A stretch of DNA of 64,000 bases from Rufibacter tibetensis (GTDB lineage: Bacteria; Bacteroidota; Bacteroidia; Cytophagales; Hymenobacteraceae): positions 713,001-777,000 of the forward strand of contig NZ_CP012643.1 in assembly GCF_001310085.1 (NCBI RefSeq). The letters run 5' to 3'. The notes under the pieces were generated by a model. It searched no databases. It saw nothing but the letters and a program-made list of their open reading frames with translations, and was not told where the DNA came from. Of this stretch, positions 55,650 to 64,000 are shown in pieces. Position numbers and translations under genes: made by a program. Numbering within the stretch: position 1 is the first letter of the stretch; each line of letters starts with the position of its first letter.

Positions 55650-56197
55650 AAATATACACCAAAACCGGCGATAAAGGCGAAACTTCCCTCATTGGCGGTA
55701 CCCGCGTTAAGAAATCACACCTTCGCATTGAAGCGTACGGCACCGTAGATGAGTTGAACTCTTTTCTTGGCGTGGTGCGTGACCAGGAAGTAAACCAGAA
55801 CCGCCAGCAGCTTTTCTCCGAGATACAGGACCGGTTGTTTACCATTGGCTCTACCCTCGCCACTGATCCCGTAAAGGAAGGCAAAGTACAAACCCCTGAT
55901 TTGCACCTAAGTGACATCCAGTTGCTGGAAGAACAAATGGACCTGCTCGATGAGCAATTGCCCCCCCTGCGTAACTTCATTTTACCGGGAGGTCATCAGG
56001 CCGTTTCCTTTTGTCACGTGGCCCGCACCGTTTGCCGCCGTGCTGAACGCCTGGTGATTGCGCTACAGGAAGAGTCTTACGTAGATGACTTAGTCGTGCA
56101 ATACCTCAACCGCTTGTCAGACTTTCTCTTTGTGCTCTGCCGCGCCATGAGTTTTGAATTAGGAGTAAAAGAAATAACTTGGAAGCCTCGTATGTGA
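55646..56197 (+). CDS. cob(I)yrinic acid a,c-diamide adenosyltransferase, PduO type
   Basis: The 183-aa product begins [18 protein letters not shown], the ATP-binding signature of PduO/MMAB adenosyltransferases, followed by [20 protein letters not shown] near 25-44. The C-terminal signature [19 protein letters not shown] is near 118-136. The enzyme transfers the adenosyl group of ATP to cob(I)alamin to make adenosylcobalamin. It is translationally coupled to the ABC ATPase gene by a 4-bp overlap. The stem of the following terminator includes its last codons. Confidence 0.92.
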   Translation: MKIYTKTGDKGETSLIGGTRVKKSHLRIEAYGTVDELNSFLGVVRDQEVNQNRQQLFSEIQDRLFTIGSTLATDPVKEGKVQTPDLHLSDIQLLEEQMDLLDEQLPPLRNFILPGGHQAVSFCHVARTVCRRAERLVIALQEESYVDDLVVQYLNRLSDFLFVLCRAMSFELGVKEITWKPRM

Positions 56198-56208
56198 GGC
56201 TTTTTTTA
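56183..56208 (+). terminator. rho-independent terminator overlapping the stop codon
   Basis: Arms AAGCCTC (56183-56189) and GAGGCTT (56196-56202) with a 6-base loop, followed by TTTTT. The stem uses the final codons and TGA (56195-56197) of the adenosyltransferase gene. Confidence 0.85.
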
Positions 56209-56257
56209 TTCAGAACCTTTAGAATTTCGTATACTACTTACCCTTATCATCAAACCT

Positions 56258-57328
56258 ATGCAAACAGAATCCTCAACTATCCATACCACTGTTACCACAG
56301 CCAGTCAATTAGCTGATCTTGACCTTGAAAACCTGCAGTTCGGGAAAGTATTCGCGGACCACATGTTAGAGGTAGATTTCAAGGATGGCGCCTGGCAACA
56401 GCCTCGTATTGTTCCTTATGGCCCCATTGAAGTGAGTCCGGCTACGGCTGCGCTGCACTACGGTCAGGCCATGTTTGAAGGAATGAAAGCCTATAAAACG
56501 CAGGAAGGCAAAGTGGTGCTCTTCCGCCCTTTGGACAACTGGGCCAGAATGAACAAATCAGCCGCTCGGTTGTGCATGCCAGAGATCCCCGAAGAGATTT
56601 TTATGGATGGTCTTAAGCAGTTAGTGGCTTTAGATGCAGATTGGGTTCCTCAGCGCCCGGGTTATTCCCTGTACATCCGTCCGTTCATGTTCGGGTCTGA
56701 AGGATTATTGGGCGTTCGCCCCGCCACAGAATATAAATTCATCATCTTCTGCAGCCCTGCCAGCGGATACTACGCCGAGCCGGTACGCGTAAAAATAGAA
56801 GAGCATTACACCCGTGCCGTAGAAGGCGGATTTGGTTTCGCGAAAGCAGCGGGGAACTACGGTGGCTCTTTACTGCCCGCCAAACTAGCCCACGAAGAAG
56901 GCTACCACCAAATCATTTGGACTGACGGCCGCGAGCACAACTACATTGAGGAATCCGGCACCATGAACGTGATGTTCGTAATTGACGGCACCTTGGTGAC
57001 TCCAGCGTTAAGTTCCTCCATTCTGGCTGGTATCACCCGCGACAGCGTGTTGCAACTAGCCCGTGACTGGGGCGTTCCTGTAGAGGAAAGACGCATCAAA
57101 GTACAGGAGATCGCTGATGCTTACCAGGCCGGCAAACTGGAAGATGCCTTCGGAACCGGTACTGCCGCAACCATTGCGCATATCAAGTCTATTACCTTCA
57201 GAGGTGAGGAAATGATGCTACCACCGGTGGCAGATCGCACTCTTTCCAATAAAATCGCTACTGAATTAGATAACATCCGCTACGGCTTGTCACCTGATCC
57301 GCATGGATGGGTAGTGCCGGTGATGTAA
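56258..57328 (+). CDS. ilvE: branched-chain amino acid aminotransferase
   Basis: This 356-aa class IV PLP aminotransferase shows ALHYGQAMFEGMKAYKT near residue 68, LYIRPFMFGSEGLLGVRPA near 135, the cofactor-lysine region FGFAKAAGNYGGSLLPA near 195 (GNYGG is diagnostic), EESGTMNVMFVI near 230 and GTAATIAHI near 305. It catalyses the last step of Leu, Ile and Val synthesis. It is flanked by terminators at 56183 and 57351, so it is a single-gene transcript. Confidence 0.93.
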   Translation: MQTESSTIHTTVTTASQLADLDLENLQFGKVFADHMLEVDFKDGAWQQPRIVPYGPIEVSPATAALHYGQAMFEGMKAYKTQEGKVVLFRPLDNWARMNKSAARLCMPEIPEEIFMDGLKQLVALDADWVPQRPGYSLYIRPFMFGSEGLLGVRPATEYKFIIFCSPASGYYAEPVRVKIEEHYTRAVEGGFGFAKAAGNYGGSLLPAKLAHEEGYHQIIWTDGREHNYIEESGTMNVMFVIDGTLVTPALSSSILAGITRDSVLQLARDWGVPVEERRIKVQEIADAYQAGKLEDAFGTGTAATIAHIKSITFRGEEMMLPPVADRTLSNKIATELDNIRYGLSPDPHGWVVPVM

Positions 57329-57350
57329 TATTTATATACACTATATTAGA

Positions 57351-57390
57351 TAGGAATTTTCAAGGTAATACTTGGAAATTCCTATTTTTC
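57351..57390 (+). terminator. rho-independent terminator after ilvE
   Basis: Arms TAGGAATTTTCAAG (57351-57364) and CTTGGAAATTCCTA (57371-57384) pair with one wobble; a TTTTTC tract follows. Confidence 0.85.
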
Positions 57391-57450
57391 TTTTATATAT
57401 TTGATATTCATAGTTAAAATATAAAATTATATAGAATACATTAACTAATC

Positions 57451-58269
57451 ATGAACAGAATGACTGGAATTGCATTGATGCTATTTGGTGTATTTTTACT
57501 TACTGCAGGAATTTTCATTTACATGAGGTCACAGGAAAATGGCTCCAAAGTCATTGCAGCAAACGAGAATACAAAGATATCTTTTGTTGAAACCCGTCTT
57601 CAAGATAAAAGGACAACACTAGGAGATAGTACTGTAGAAGAAGATATCCAAGAAGTAGCAATTTCCACTGAAAAAGCGAGCCTGCCAACTAAAGTTTCTA
57701 TCCAAGAAGAAGCTACAGCATCAATCATTACTCCAGTAGTAGCACTTGCTAAAAACTCGGAATCTAAAGTTGCGTCAGAAGCAAAAAGAAAGACACAGGG
57801 CAACCTGGATGATGAAAGCAAGAGAAAAGGTGATGATTTTGAAAAGTTTATCATCCAAAAGTTCAACAGGAAGTACTTTTCTATAAAAGAGTGGGAAGGG
57901 GACAAATACGTCAATGGGTTGTATGCTGAAACAACTCTAAACCCAGATATGACTCTTGAACTTAACTTAAAAGACGAAAAGAAACAGTTTGCGGTGGAAT
58001 GCAAATGGAAGCAAAACTTCTATAGGAATGGTGTTGAAGTGGCATCTAATGCTCAACTGGCACGATATAAGAAGTTTGAAACAGAGAAAGGGATTCCTGT
58101 ATTCATGACAGTAGGGATTGACGGAGAGGCAGCTTCACCCAAGAGTCTTTATGTTATTCCTTTAAAAGAAATCAAAGACAACTTCATTCATGTTTCCCAG
58201 TTAAAGAAATTTGAAAAAGATGTTAACGAGAAATTCTTTTTCGATCTTAAGTCAGAAGTATTACAATAG
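57451..58269 (+). CDS. membrane-anchored PD-(D/E)XK nuclease-like protein
   Basis: This 272-aa protein has one N-terminal membrane helix (IALMLFGVFLLTAGIFIYM, residues 6-24), a low-complexity linker to about 125, then a folded domain. That domain starts KRKGDDFEKFIIQKFNRKYF near 126, continues with IKEWEGDKYVNG, then a PDMTLEL segment and FAVECKWKQNFY near 188. The order of helix with Glu, then PD and E-C-K, matches the PD-(D/E)XK restriction-endonuclease-like fold (Mrr-like). If active it would be a nuclease tethered to the membrane; its side of the membrane is not certain, though a short N-terminus with few positive charges leaves both options open. Regional AT-richness differs from ilvE and prfB. 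Confidence 0.7.
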   Translation: MNRMTGIALMLFGVFLLTAGIFIYMRSQENGSKVIAANENTKISFVETRLQDKRTTLGDSTVEEDIQEVAISTEKASLPTKVSIQEEATASIITPVVALAKNSESKVASEAKRKTQGNLDDESKRKGDDFEKFIIQKFNRKYFSIKEWEGDKYVNGLYAETTLNPDMTLELNLKDEKKQFAVECKWKQNFYRNGVEVASNAQLARYKKFETEKGIPVFMTVGIDGEAASPKSLYVIPLKEIKDNFIHVSQLKKFEKDVNEKFFFDLKSEVLQ

Positions 58270-58314
58270 ATGCATGCTTTAATTAAGCGTACATTTGTAC
58301 ATATTTAATTCACA

Positions 58315-59392
58315 ATGACCCAAGAACAAGTAAAAGAATTGAAAGGCCGCGTAGAGGCGTTGAGGAGGTATCTTTGACTACGATACCAAGAGAGAACAGA
58401 TAAACGCCATTGAGGCACAGTCTACCGCCCCAGATTTCTGGGATGATCCCAAAAAAGCCGAAACAGTTTTGAAAGAGGCCAAAAGCCTGAAAACCTGGAC
58501 CGACGACTTCGAGAAGACCAACAAAGCGGTGGAGGATGTAGAGGTGCTTTTCGACTTCTACAAGGAAGGTGACGTGTCTGAAGAAGACATTAATGCTGAG
58601 TTCAAAGCCGCCGAGGCAACCGTGGAAGGACTTGAGTTCAAGCGGATGCTCAGCAACGAGGAAGACCAACTGGGTGCGGTGCTGGAAGTAAACTCCGGAG
58701 CGGGTGGTACAGAAAGCCAGGACTGGGCCGAGATGCTGTACCGCATGTACCTCATGTGGGGCGAGCGCAAAGGTTACTCCGTAAAACAAATAGACTTCCA
58801 ACCGGGTGAAGGTGCCGGTATCAAATCCGCAACATTGCAGTTTGACGGGGATTTTGCCTACGGCTACTTGAAAGCTGAGATTGGGGTACACCGCCTCGTG
58901 CGTATCTCCCCTTTTGACTCCGGCGGAAGACGCCATACGTCCTTTGCCTCGGTGTTTGCTTACCCGGTAGTAGATGACACTATTGAGATCACGGTAAACC
59001 CTGGCGACATTGAATGGGACACGTACCGCGCGGGTGGAGCCGGTGGGCAGAACGTGAACAAGGTGGAAACCGCCGTTCGCCTGAAGCACAAACCCACAGG
59101 CATTACCATTGCGGTGCAGATTGAGCGCTCGCAGCTCATGAACAAGGAGCACGCGATCAGGATGTTGAAATCGCAGCTCTACCAGATTGAGATAAACAAG
59201 CGCAACGAGGAGCGGGACAAAGTGGAGAGTACCAAAAAACGCATCGACTTCGGCTCCCAGATAAGGAACTACGTGCTGCACCCTTATAAGCTCATCAAAG
59301 ACATCAGAACCGGCGTAGAGCGCACCGATGTGCAGAATGTGTTGGACGGCGATATAGATGATTACATCAAAGCCTTCTTAATGCAGGCATAG
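58315..59392 (+). CDS. prfB: peptide chain release factor 2, with programmed +1 frameshift
   Basis: The gene is read in two frames: 58315-58374 (20 codons, starting [20 protein letters not shown]) and 58376-59392, joined by a +1 shift at CTT-TGA-C, giving 358 residues, the normal RF2 length. Class motifs are present: the SPF tripeptide anticodon in [15 protein letters not shown] and the catalytic GGQ in [20 protein letters not shown]2 releases peptides at UGA and UAA. The in-frame UGA at codon 21 makes synthesis autoregulatory, because shifting rises when RF2 is scarce. Confidence 0.95.
58361..58378 (+). promoter_or_regulatory. RF2 programmed frameshift site
   Basis: AGGAGG (58363-58368), an internal Shine-Dalgarno-like stimulator, precedes TAT CTT TGA C; the ribosome slips from CTT (58372-58374) to the +1 frame at the UGA (58375-58377). 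It matches the classical prfB recoding signal closely. Confidence 0.93.
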
Positions 59393-59398
59393 TTTTAA

Positions 59399-59471
59399 GG
59401 GCTTTACAAGTAAAAGAGAACGCCTTTTCGCAACCATTGCGGAAAGGCGTTCTCTTTTACTTGTAAAGCCC
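59399..59471. terminator. long near-perfect hairpin after prfB
   Basis: The 35-base arms 59399-59433 and 59437-59471 are complementary except for one wobble near the 3-base loop. The stem begins GGGCTTTACAAG and is much longer than a usual terminator, and there is no clear T-run just after it. It may still end prfB transcription, or be a small palindromic repeat. Confidence 0.6.
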
Positions 59472-59722
59472 ATATTCCAGAAATCAACCTTAAACCTTTA
59501 GAGGCTTTCTTTTAACTTTTATAATGCAATTTCTTTAAAACAATTGAACGCTGCTGAACTGTACTTCAAGATCCTGCTTTTGCCTGGTGGTTGAACCGTT
59601 CAACTTGCCTGCATGTTCACAAAACAGAGCTACTCAATTTTAAAGTAGCAGATCCTCACGATTTTAGATATGAACCTGCAAACTTTGGCTTTTTTTTCCA
59701 AAGGGCAAAAAATTTACCCACG

Positions 59723-60823
59723 ATGAGCAACAGGCTTTCCATCCTGGTTATGTCCCTTTTCCTGCTCCTGATGATGGGTGGGGCCGGGCAACCCGCGTCA
59801 AAGCAGGAGACTTTGGTCCTCAAATCAGAGCAACTGCCTTTCCAGACAAATGAGTTTTACATAGCCGATGTCATTGACGAGCGCCAGTCCCCTAACGCGA
59901 TGGGCGTATTGGTCACCGGGCTTAACTCCATGGCAGTAACCAAACCCGTAGACTTCCAGGGCGGCAGCGTAACGGCTATTAAGAAATACATCAAGGAAAG
60001 CTTCTCACATAACCCCAAAGGTCGGCCCATTATCATGCGGCTGAAAGACTACCAGGTAACTGAGAAACAAGCCTCGGGCGGACGATCAGAAGGACAGATT
60101 CAGATCTCAGCGGCTTTTGAGGTCCAGCGGGAAGGCAAGAGGCTCCACTTGTTTGATTATAAGAGCGGGGCGCGGTATGCCCGTCCGGGTAATAACCTAT
60201 CAGTGGTGGAGCCTACGCTCAGGAAGACCTTGTCTGAGTCTTTGCGCTACCTTACTATTTGGGTTGAAAAGGAAGCACCTTACAATGAGAAACTGACCCG
60301 GGAAATCAAAGTGTATTTTGAAGATTATAAAGTGCACCAGGACGATGACACCTTGTTCTATGACCCAGCCCGCCCATTAAACTGGAGCGATTTTCAGGGT
60401 GGTTCCAGAATCTCGGGCAGTTTCGCAGCTTCTGTCTTTCCAGGACTTTCCAATGACATCCAGTCTACGGTGCAAAATGGCGTGATTCACATTAGGGTAT
60501 CTACCAAACCTTACATCCTCCGGAATCTCTCAAAGGTGCTACCTACCTCCAAAAACGAGTATACCCTCAACCATGAACAGCGTCATTTTGATATTGTAAA
60601 ACTGGTGGCTGAGCACTACAAACAGCGAATCAGGCCTGAGAAACTGACTTTGGAAGATTACGAGAGTATCATCAAATACCAGTATCTTGAGGCGTTGTGG
60701 GAAATGGACAGACTGCAGAAACAGTATGATGGAGAAACCCGTCACGGCATGAACTCAGCTGCTCAAGAAACCTGGAATAAAAAGTTAGATGATGAGCTTA
60801 GGGCTTTGAAAATTAAACCTTAA
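59723..60823 (+). CDS. secreted protein with DUF922-like putative Zn-protease domain
   Basis: The frame is open from 59591, but the ATG at 59723 opens a clear signal peptide (RLSILVMSLFLLLMMGGAG) and is chosen; the product is then 366 aa. The first half is a beta-rich region of unknown role. The second half has LNWSDFQGG and then a HExxH-like motif in YTLNHEQRHFDIVKLVAEHY, typical of DUF922-type predicted secreted zinc-dependent proteases. Location: periplasm or outside. A bidirectional terminator follows at 60841. Confidence 0.75.
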   Translation: MSNRLSILVMSLFLLLMMGGAGQPASKQETLVLKSEQLPFQTNEFYIADVIDERQSPNAMGVLVTGLNSMAVTKPVDFQGGSVTAIKKYIKESFSHNPKGRPIIMRLKDYQVTEKQASGGRSEGQIQISAAFEVQREGKRLHLFDYKSGARYARPGNNLSVVEPTLRKTLSESLRYLTIWVEKEAPYNEKLTREIKVYFEDYKVHQDDDTLFYDPARPLNWSDFQGGSRISGSFAASVFPGLSNDIQSTVQNGVIHIRVSTKPYILRNLSKVLPTSKNEYTLNHEQRHFDIVKLVAEHYKQRIRPEKLTLEDYESIIKYQYLEALWEMDRLQKQYDGETRHGMNSAAQETWNKKLDDELRALKIKP

Positions 60824-60840
60824 TCACGGTTCAAGTACCT

Positions 60841-60888
60841 ATCAAAAAAGGCGGACACTCTTCTAACAAGAGTGTCCGCCTTTTTGAT
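60841..60888. terminator. bidirectional terminator between convergent genes
   Basis: ATC, an A-run, GGCGGACACTCTT, a 5-base loop, AAGAGTGTCCGCC and TTTTTGAT form a strong hairpin with A and T tracts on either side. It serves the rightward protease-like gene and the leftward S1/P1 nuclease gene. Confidence 0.9.
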
Positions 60889-60926
60889 GCTGTTTTAGAA
60901 AATAAGGCTTGAAAGATAGGTTCCGG

Positions 60927-61718
60927 TTATCCGAAGATCTCATTCAGTACACCGGCCAAGCGCACGCCTCCTTTCAGGAGCTGCTCGTTTAAGGTCTGCA
61001 CGTAATCAAAGTTGTAGCGATAGCTTAGTTTCTCTTCTGGCTTAGAGATGCCTTTGTACAACTGCTGGGCAATCTGGTATGACTCAAAAAACCAAATCGG
61101 CGCCAGTTGCTTTTGCCACGTTTTCACCTGGTCTTTAGAAGCAAAATTGATGGCTGTGGCATACTCGGTATAACTCAGTTGCTGGTATTCAATCAACTGC
61201 GAGTCCCAAACGCGGTGCAGGTTAGAAGGGTTGTTGAACCACTCCACCCTAATGCGGTTACCTCCTAGGTCTTCTGGACGGCCTACGTGCATAGGTTGGT
61301 GTACATCGCCGATGAAGTGGATAAGCAGGCGCAGGTTCATCACCTTCTGCTCCTGCGGAAGGTCCTTCTTCTTCAGTTGCGCCACCAGGTAATTGATGCG
61401 AGTATACGCATTAGTAGTGGTATCTTGCTTTAAATGGGTCTCTACCTCGCTCTGGCTCAATCCTTCTTTAAGGTTGATGTAGTGCCAGTTGTCCAGGTAA
61501 TTGAAAGCCGGATCAGACTTGATGAAGTCGGCCCAGTTGCTGGCTATGGCAATAGACTCATTGCCCAAAATTTTCCTGATGTTCTTTCTGGCTTTGGAAG
61601 AAATATGACGGTCGGCTATTTCGCCTACAATGCGGTGCCCGATCATGCCCCACCCCATGGATTGGAACGGCAGGTACAGGAAAAAGCAGAATAATATCAG
61701 TTTTTTAAAAGCAGTCAT
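60927..61718 (-). CDS. S1/P1 family nuclease
   Basis: This 263-aa protein has a signal peptide (LILFCFFLYLPFQSMG) cleaved before WGMIGHRIVGEIADRH, so the mature protein starts with the Trp that is a zinc ligand in this family. Other ligand segments are NWADFIK near 60, NWHYINL near 78, LLIHFIGDVHQPMHVG near 128, and the HRVWDSQLI segment near 167. Three zinc ions support cleavage of single-stranded DNA and RNA outside the cytoplasm, likely for nutrient scavenging. Confidence 0.92.
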   Translation of the reverse strand: MTAFKKLILFCFFLYLPFQSMGWGMIGHRIVGEIADRHISSKARKNIRKILGNESIAIASNWADFIKSDPAFNYLDNWHYINLKEGLSQSEVETHLKQDTTTNAYTRINYLVAQLKKKDLPQEQKVMNLRLLIHFIGDVHQPMHVGRPEDLGGNRIRVEWFNNPSNLHRVWDSQLIEYQQLSYTEYATAINFASKDQVKTWQKQLAPIWFFESYQIAQQLYKGISKPEEKLSYRYNFDYVQTLNEQLLKGGVRLAGVLNEIFG

Positions 61719-61825
61719 GACGATGGTTTATAAACAGAACTGCAAAAGTAGAGCAAAAAAACCGCTCCCCCCACAACCAGTTCTGTTTACGGCTTGATTT
61801 CTGAAATACCGTCTTAAAACGCATT

Positions 61826-62554
61826 TCAAAAATCCCGTACCGAACACACTACTCCGCGTGCCAGGCTGGGTTTCTCCATTAGTTGGATGACTTTCTGCGC
61901 TACTTCCTCCGGAGACACCAACGCACCATTCGCTTTGTAGTCCCGGAACTGCTGCACGCTACTGAACTGCGCCGCATCTGACTCCCTGATTTGTTCCTGC
62001 ATCTCGGTGTCAATCAGGCCCGGCGACAGAGAGAAAACCCGCACGCCGGTTCCCAACTGTTCCTGCTCCAGTTGCGCCGTTTGCGAGAGCATGTCTAAGG
62101 CCGCTTTAGAAGCGCAATAGGCCGCCCAACCGTCTTTGGCCCGCTGCCCCGCTCCTGAGCTAATGTTCACAATCATCTTCTCGCAGTTCTGCCGGTGCTG
62201 AAAGCTTTGCAGGAACATGTTCATGAGCATGGCGGGCACAATCACATTCACGTCAAAGACAAACTCAAAATGTTCGTTCTTGCTTTGCCCTACGTAGCCA
62301 ATCTCACCAATTACCCCGGCGTTGTTCACCAGAACTATTTTCTGCGCATCATCAAACGGAGAAAATACTTTGTGCAGGTTATGCTCTACTCCCGCAATGT
62401 CTGAAAAGTCCAGCTGCTGGTGCCGGTACCGGTCATGTGTGATGGTGCTGTTGCGGGATACGCCCACTACGCAGTTCTGCTCGTCTTCTAACAAGGCCTC
62501 GGCGAGGGCTTTTCCCAAACCCCGGCTAGCACCGGTGATGATGTAGTTGTTCAT
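61826..62554 (-). CDS. short-chain dehydrogenase/reductase, sepiapterin or benzil reductase-like
   Basis: The product has the classical SDR features: ITGASRGLGKALAEALL near the N-terminus (TGxxxGxG), VNNAGVIG near 78, the active-site YCASKAALDM near 150, and SPGLIDTEM near 183. A TTG start three codons upstream (62563) is possible, but ATG at 62554 is preferred. Length (242) is typical. The sequence style is closest to the sepiapterin/benzil reductase group, which reduces carbonyls with NADPH; the true substrate is unknown. Confidence 0.88.
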   Translation of the reverse strand: MNNYIITGASRGLGKALAEALLEDEQNCVVGVSRNSTITHDRYRHQQLDFSDIAGVEHNLHKVFSPFDDAQKIVLVNNAGVIGEIGYVGQSKNEHFEFVFDVNVIVPAMLMNMFLQSFQHRQNCEKMIVNISSGAGQRAKDGWAAYCASKAALDMLSQTAQLEQEQLGTGVRVFSLSPGLIDTEMQEQIRESDAAQFSSVQQFRDYKANGALVSPEEVAQKVIQLMEKPSLARGVVCSVRDF

Positions 62555-62608
62555 GCTATTCAATTATGGGATAAGAATTAGAAATCTGGAATGACTGAAA
62601 GATTTAGT

Positions 62609-63052
62609 CTATCTAGGTCCATAGTGAGCTACGTGAAGTGTTTCATACAGTTTAGAGATGTGCTCCCTACCAAATTTATTATTGATTGCCAAGTACATCT
62701 GTTCATTGTAACACTCCTGGCCTAACATCGGCACACAATTGTAAAGATAGACGAGCTTCACTCCATACTCCTTTGATAGTTTTTGGTAAAAAGCATAAGG
62801 CATACCTGCTGTATCACTGTCAAACCCAGACATTACAATAAGTTGAAGTTCACCTTGCTCCACCTCCTTCAGCGCCAATTTCTCAGCTGCACCACAATCT
62901 TTGATTTCCTTCTGAAAAGCCCGAAGGTAACTCTGTTCTGTAGTGAAAGTAGGCCTAGCCCCAAATAAATAACCAATGACAATCCCTATCACCAATAAGA
63001 TGGTGACATATTCTTCTTTATTTGGAAAATTCAGGTGTTTTCTGCTTTTCAC
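62609..63052 (-). CDS. uncharacterised 147-aa protein with N-terminal membrane anchor
   Basis: One hydrophobic segment (VTILLVIGIVIGYLFG, about residues 16-31) anchors the protein; the remainder is soluble. The sequence includes QLIVMSGFDSDTAGMPYAFY near 70 and LVYLYNCVPMLGQECYNEQM near 98, with two Cys that might form a disulfide. I do not recognise a family. It lies between the SDR and hslU with no overlap and probably has its own promoter. Confidence 0.65.
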   Translation of the reverse strand: MKSRKHLNFPNKEEYVTILLVIGIVIGYLFGARPTFTTEQSYLRAFQKEIKDCGAAEKLALKEVEQGELQLIVMSGFDSDTAGMPYAFYQKLSKEYGVKLVYLYNCVPMLGQECYNEQMYLAINNKFGREHISKLYETLHVAHYGPR

Positions 63053-63157
63053 TTTAGTGTATTATCTGTTTCAAACCAGCTGAATATAGATATTAATCAT
63101 TTGATGATACTTTCAACCTATTTCCACAAAACACAGCAGAAACAAAATCTAAGGATT

Positions 63158-63198
63158 AAAAAAAAGAGCCACCACCTTTCGGCAGCAGCTCTTTCAAT
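63158..63198 (-). terminator. rho-independent terminator after hslU
   Basis: On the minus strand AAAGAGCTGCTGCC, a GAAA tetraloop and GGTGGTGGCTCTTT form a 14-bp stem using several G-U pairs, followed by a T-run. It lies 36 bp beyond the hslU stop. Confidence 0.88.
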
Positions 63199-63229
63199 TT
63201 TTGATTCCTAATTTTTAATTTCTAATTAC

Positions 63230-64000
63230 TCAAAGAATATACTGGCTTAAGTCGCGGTTCTTCACCATGTCCCGAAGGCGTTCTTCTACCAGTTCTGGCG
63301 TGATCATTAAGTGGGCGTTCACCGGAATGGTGTCTGGCACGTCAAACAGGATGTCGTTGAGCAGGCGGCTCATAACCGTTTGCAGGCGGCGGGCCCCAAT
63401 GTTCTCTACTTCGGCATTCACTTCAAACGAAATCTCAGCCAGTTTCTCCAAGGCTTCGTCAGTGAAGGAAAGCTCCACGCCCTCAGACCGAAGAAGTTCT
63501 TCGTACTGCTTAGTAAGGGCATTTTTAGGGTACTTCAAAATCTGGTAGAAATCATCTTTGCTCAGGCTCTGCAGTTCCACTCTGATCGGGAAACGGCCCT
63601 GTAACTCAGGAATCAGATCAGACGGCTTGGCCACGTGGAACGCGCCGGCGGCAATGAACAGAATATGGTCGGTTTTAATGACACCGTATTTGGTATTCAC
63701 AGTACTGCCTTCTACAATAGGAAGCAGGTCGCGCTGCACGCCTTCGCGGCTCACGTCTGGCCCACCGCTGCCTTTGCCGCTGGCACTGGCTACTTTGTCA
63801 ATCTCGTCAATAAAGATAATACCGGCGTTCTCGGCTTTCTGGATGGCTTCTTCTTTGACTTCGTCCATGTCAATGAGTTTGGCGGCCTCTTCCTCTAACA
63901 AGATTTTGCGCGCTTCGGCAATGGTCACTTTGCGCTTCTTCGTCTTTTTGGGCATCATGTTGCCAATCATCTCCTGGATGTTCATCATAGACATCTCGTC
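63230..64000 (-). CDS. hslU: ATP-dependent protease ATPase subunit HslU, C-terminal part
   Basis: The frame runs off the window end, so only the C-terminal 256 or so residues are visible. They include [17 protein letters not shown] of the I domain, Walker [57 protein letters not shown], the sensor region [16 protein letters not shown] and the C-terminal SQYIL-type tail (RDLSQYIL) that docks into HslV. HslU unfolds substrates for the HslV peptidase in the cytoplasm. A terminator follows the stop. Confidence 0.95.
   Translation of the reverse strand, partial: DEMSMMNIQEMIGNMMPKKTKKRKVTIAEARKILLEEEAAKLIDMDEVKEEAIQKAENAGIIFIDEIDKVASASGKGSGGPDVSREGVQRDLLPIVEGSTVNTKYGVIKTDHILFIAAGAFHVAKPSDLIPELQGRFPIRVELQSLSKDDFYQILKYPKNALTKQYEELLRSEGVELSFTDEALEKLAEISFEVNAEVENIGARRLQTVMSRLLNDILFDVPDTIPVNAHLMITPELVEERLRDMVKNRDLSQYIL

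Noticed and set aside
58310..59281. A 323-codon open frame on the minus strand across prfB
   Set aside because: It is the antisense shadow of prfB, whose motifs (SPF, GGQ, frameshift site) are unambiguous; the antisense peptide has no recognisable features.
1..64000. Search for tRNA, rRNA, integrase, transposase and CRISPR arrays
   Set aside because: None could be recognised on either strand by eye; short or divergent RNA genes may have been missed without a covariance search.

Overview
The window looks like a chromosomal segment of a Bacteroidota (Cytophagales) bacterium, plausibly Hymenobacteraceae (Rufibacter or Pontibacter type). This is inferred from gene content: bacillithiol synthase BshA, an AddAB-like pair of the Bacteroidota type, a glycoside hydrolase 3/beta-lactamase fusion, and promoters of the Bacteroidota form TTTG-N19-TAnnTTTG. 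No rRNA, tRNA, CRISPR array, integrase or transposase was found.

Layout. (1) 1-7.5 kb is ordinary chromosome: an N-formylglutamate amidohydrolase-like gene and a two-gene AddA/AddB-like helicase-nuclease. (2) 8.1-24.2 kb is a defence-like block, all on the minus strand. Its core is a tightly coupled, AT-rich four-gene operon (18365 down to 8102) holding a DISARM-type helicase (DrmA-like) and a DUF1998 protein (DrmB-like), flanked by an 835-aa protein (possibly DrmE-like) and an unrecognised 563-aa protein. The methyltransferase and phospholipase D genes of known DISARM classes are absent. Two perfect AT-rich inverted repeats lie just upstream. Behind it come an ADP-ribosylglycohydrolase, a Dna2-like nuclease-helicase, and a small HARE-HTH/HsdM-N-like protein without a methylase domain. 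(3) 24.5-45.3 kb is accessory DNA rich in unrecognised genes: a sigma-54 activator remnant, a DnaQ-like exonuclease, DUF2130, two convergent vWA proteins, and leftward operons of small unknown genes, an M28/M42-like peptidase, a DprA-like protein, a transglutaminase-like protein, an L,D-transpeptidase, an archaemetzincin and a divergent FtsZ homologue that has lost the GTP-binding signature. Two of the leftward operons (starting at 35363 and 40316) share the same promoter and a roughly 200-bp homologous leader with a 68-bp identical, foldable core. (4) 45.9-64 kb is again conserved chromosome: GH3/beta-lactamase fusion, bshA, Nudix, plsC, gatC, TPR membrane protein, LolD-like ATPase, cobalamin adenosyltransferase, ilvE, a membrane-anchored nuclease-like protein, prfB with its programmed +1 frameshift, a predicted Zn-protease, S1/P1 nuclease, an SDR and hslU (cut by the window end).

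Most likely new biology: the DISARM-related operon without a methylase (8102-18365), the FtsZ-like pseudo-GTPase (44121-45062), and the shared leader element (35371-35651 and 40506-40786). Function in each case is inference from sequence; no database search was possible.
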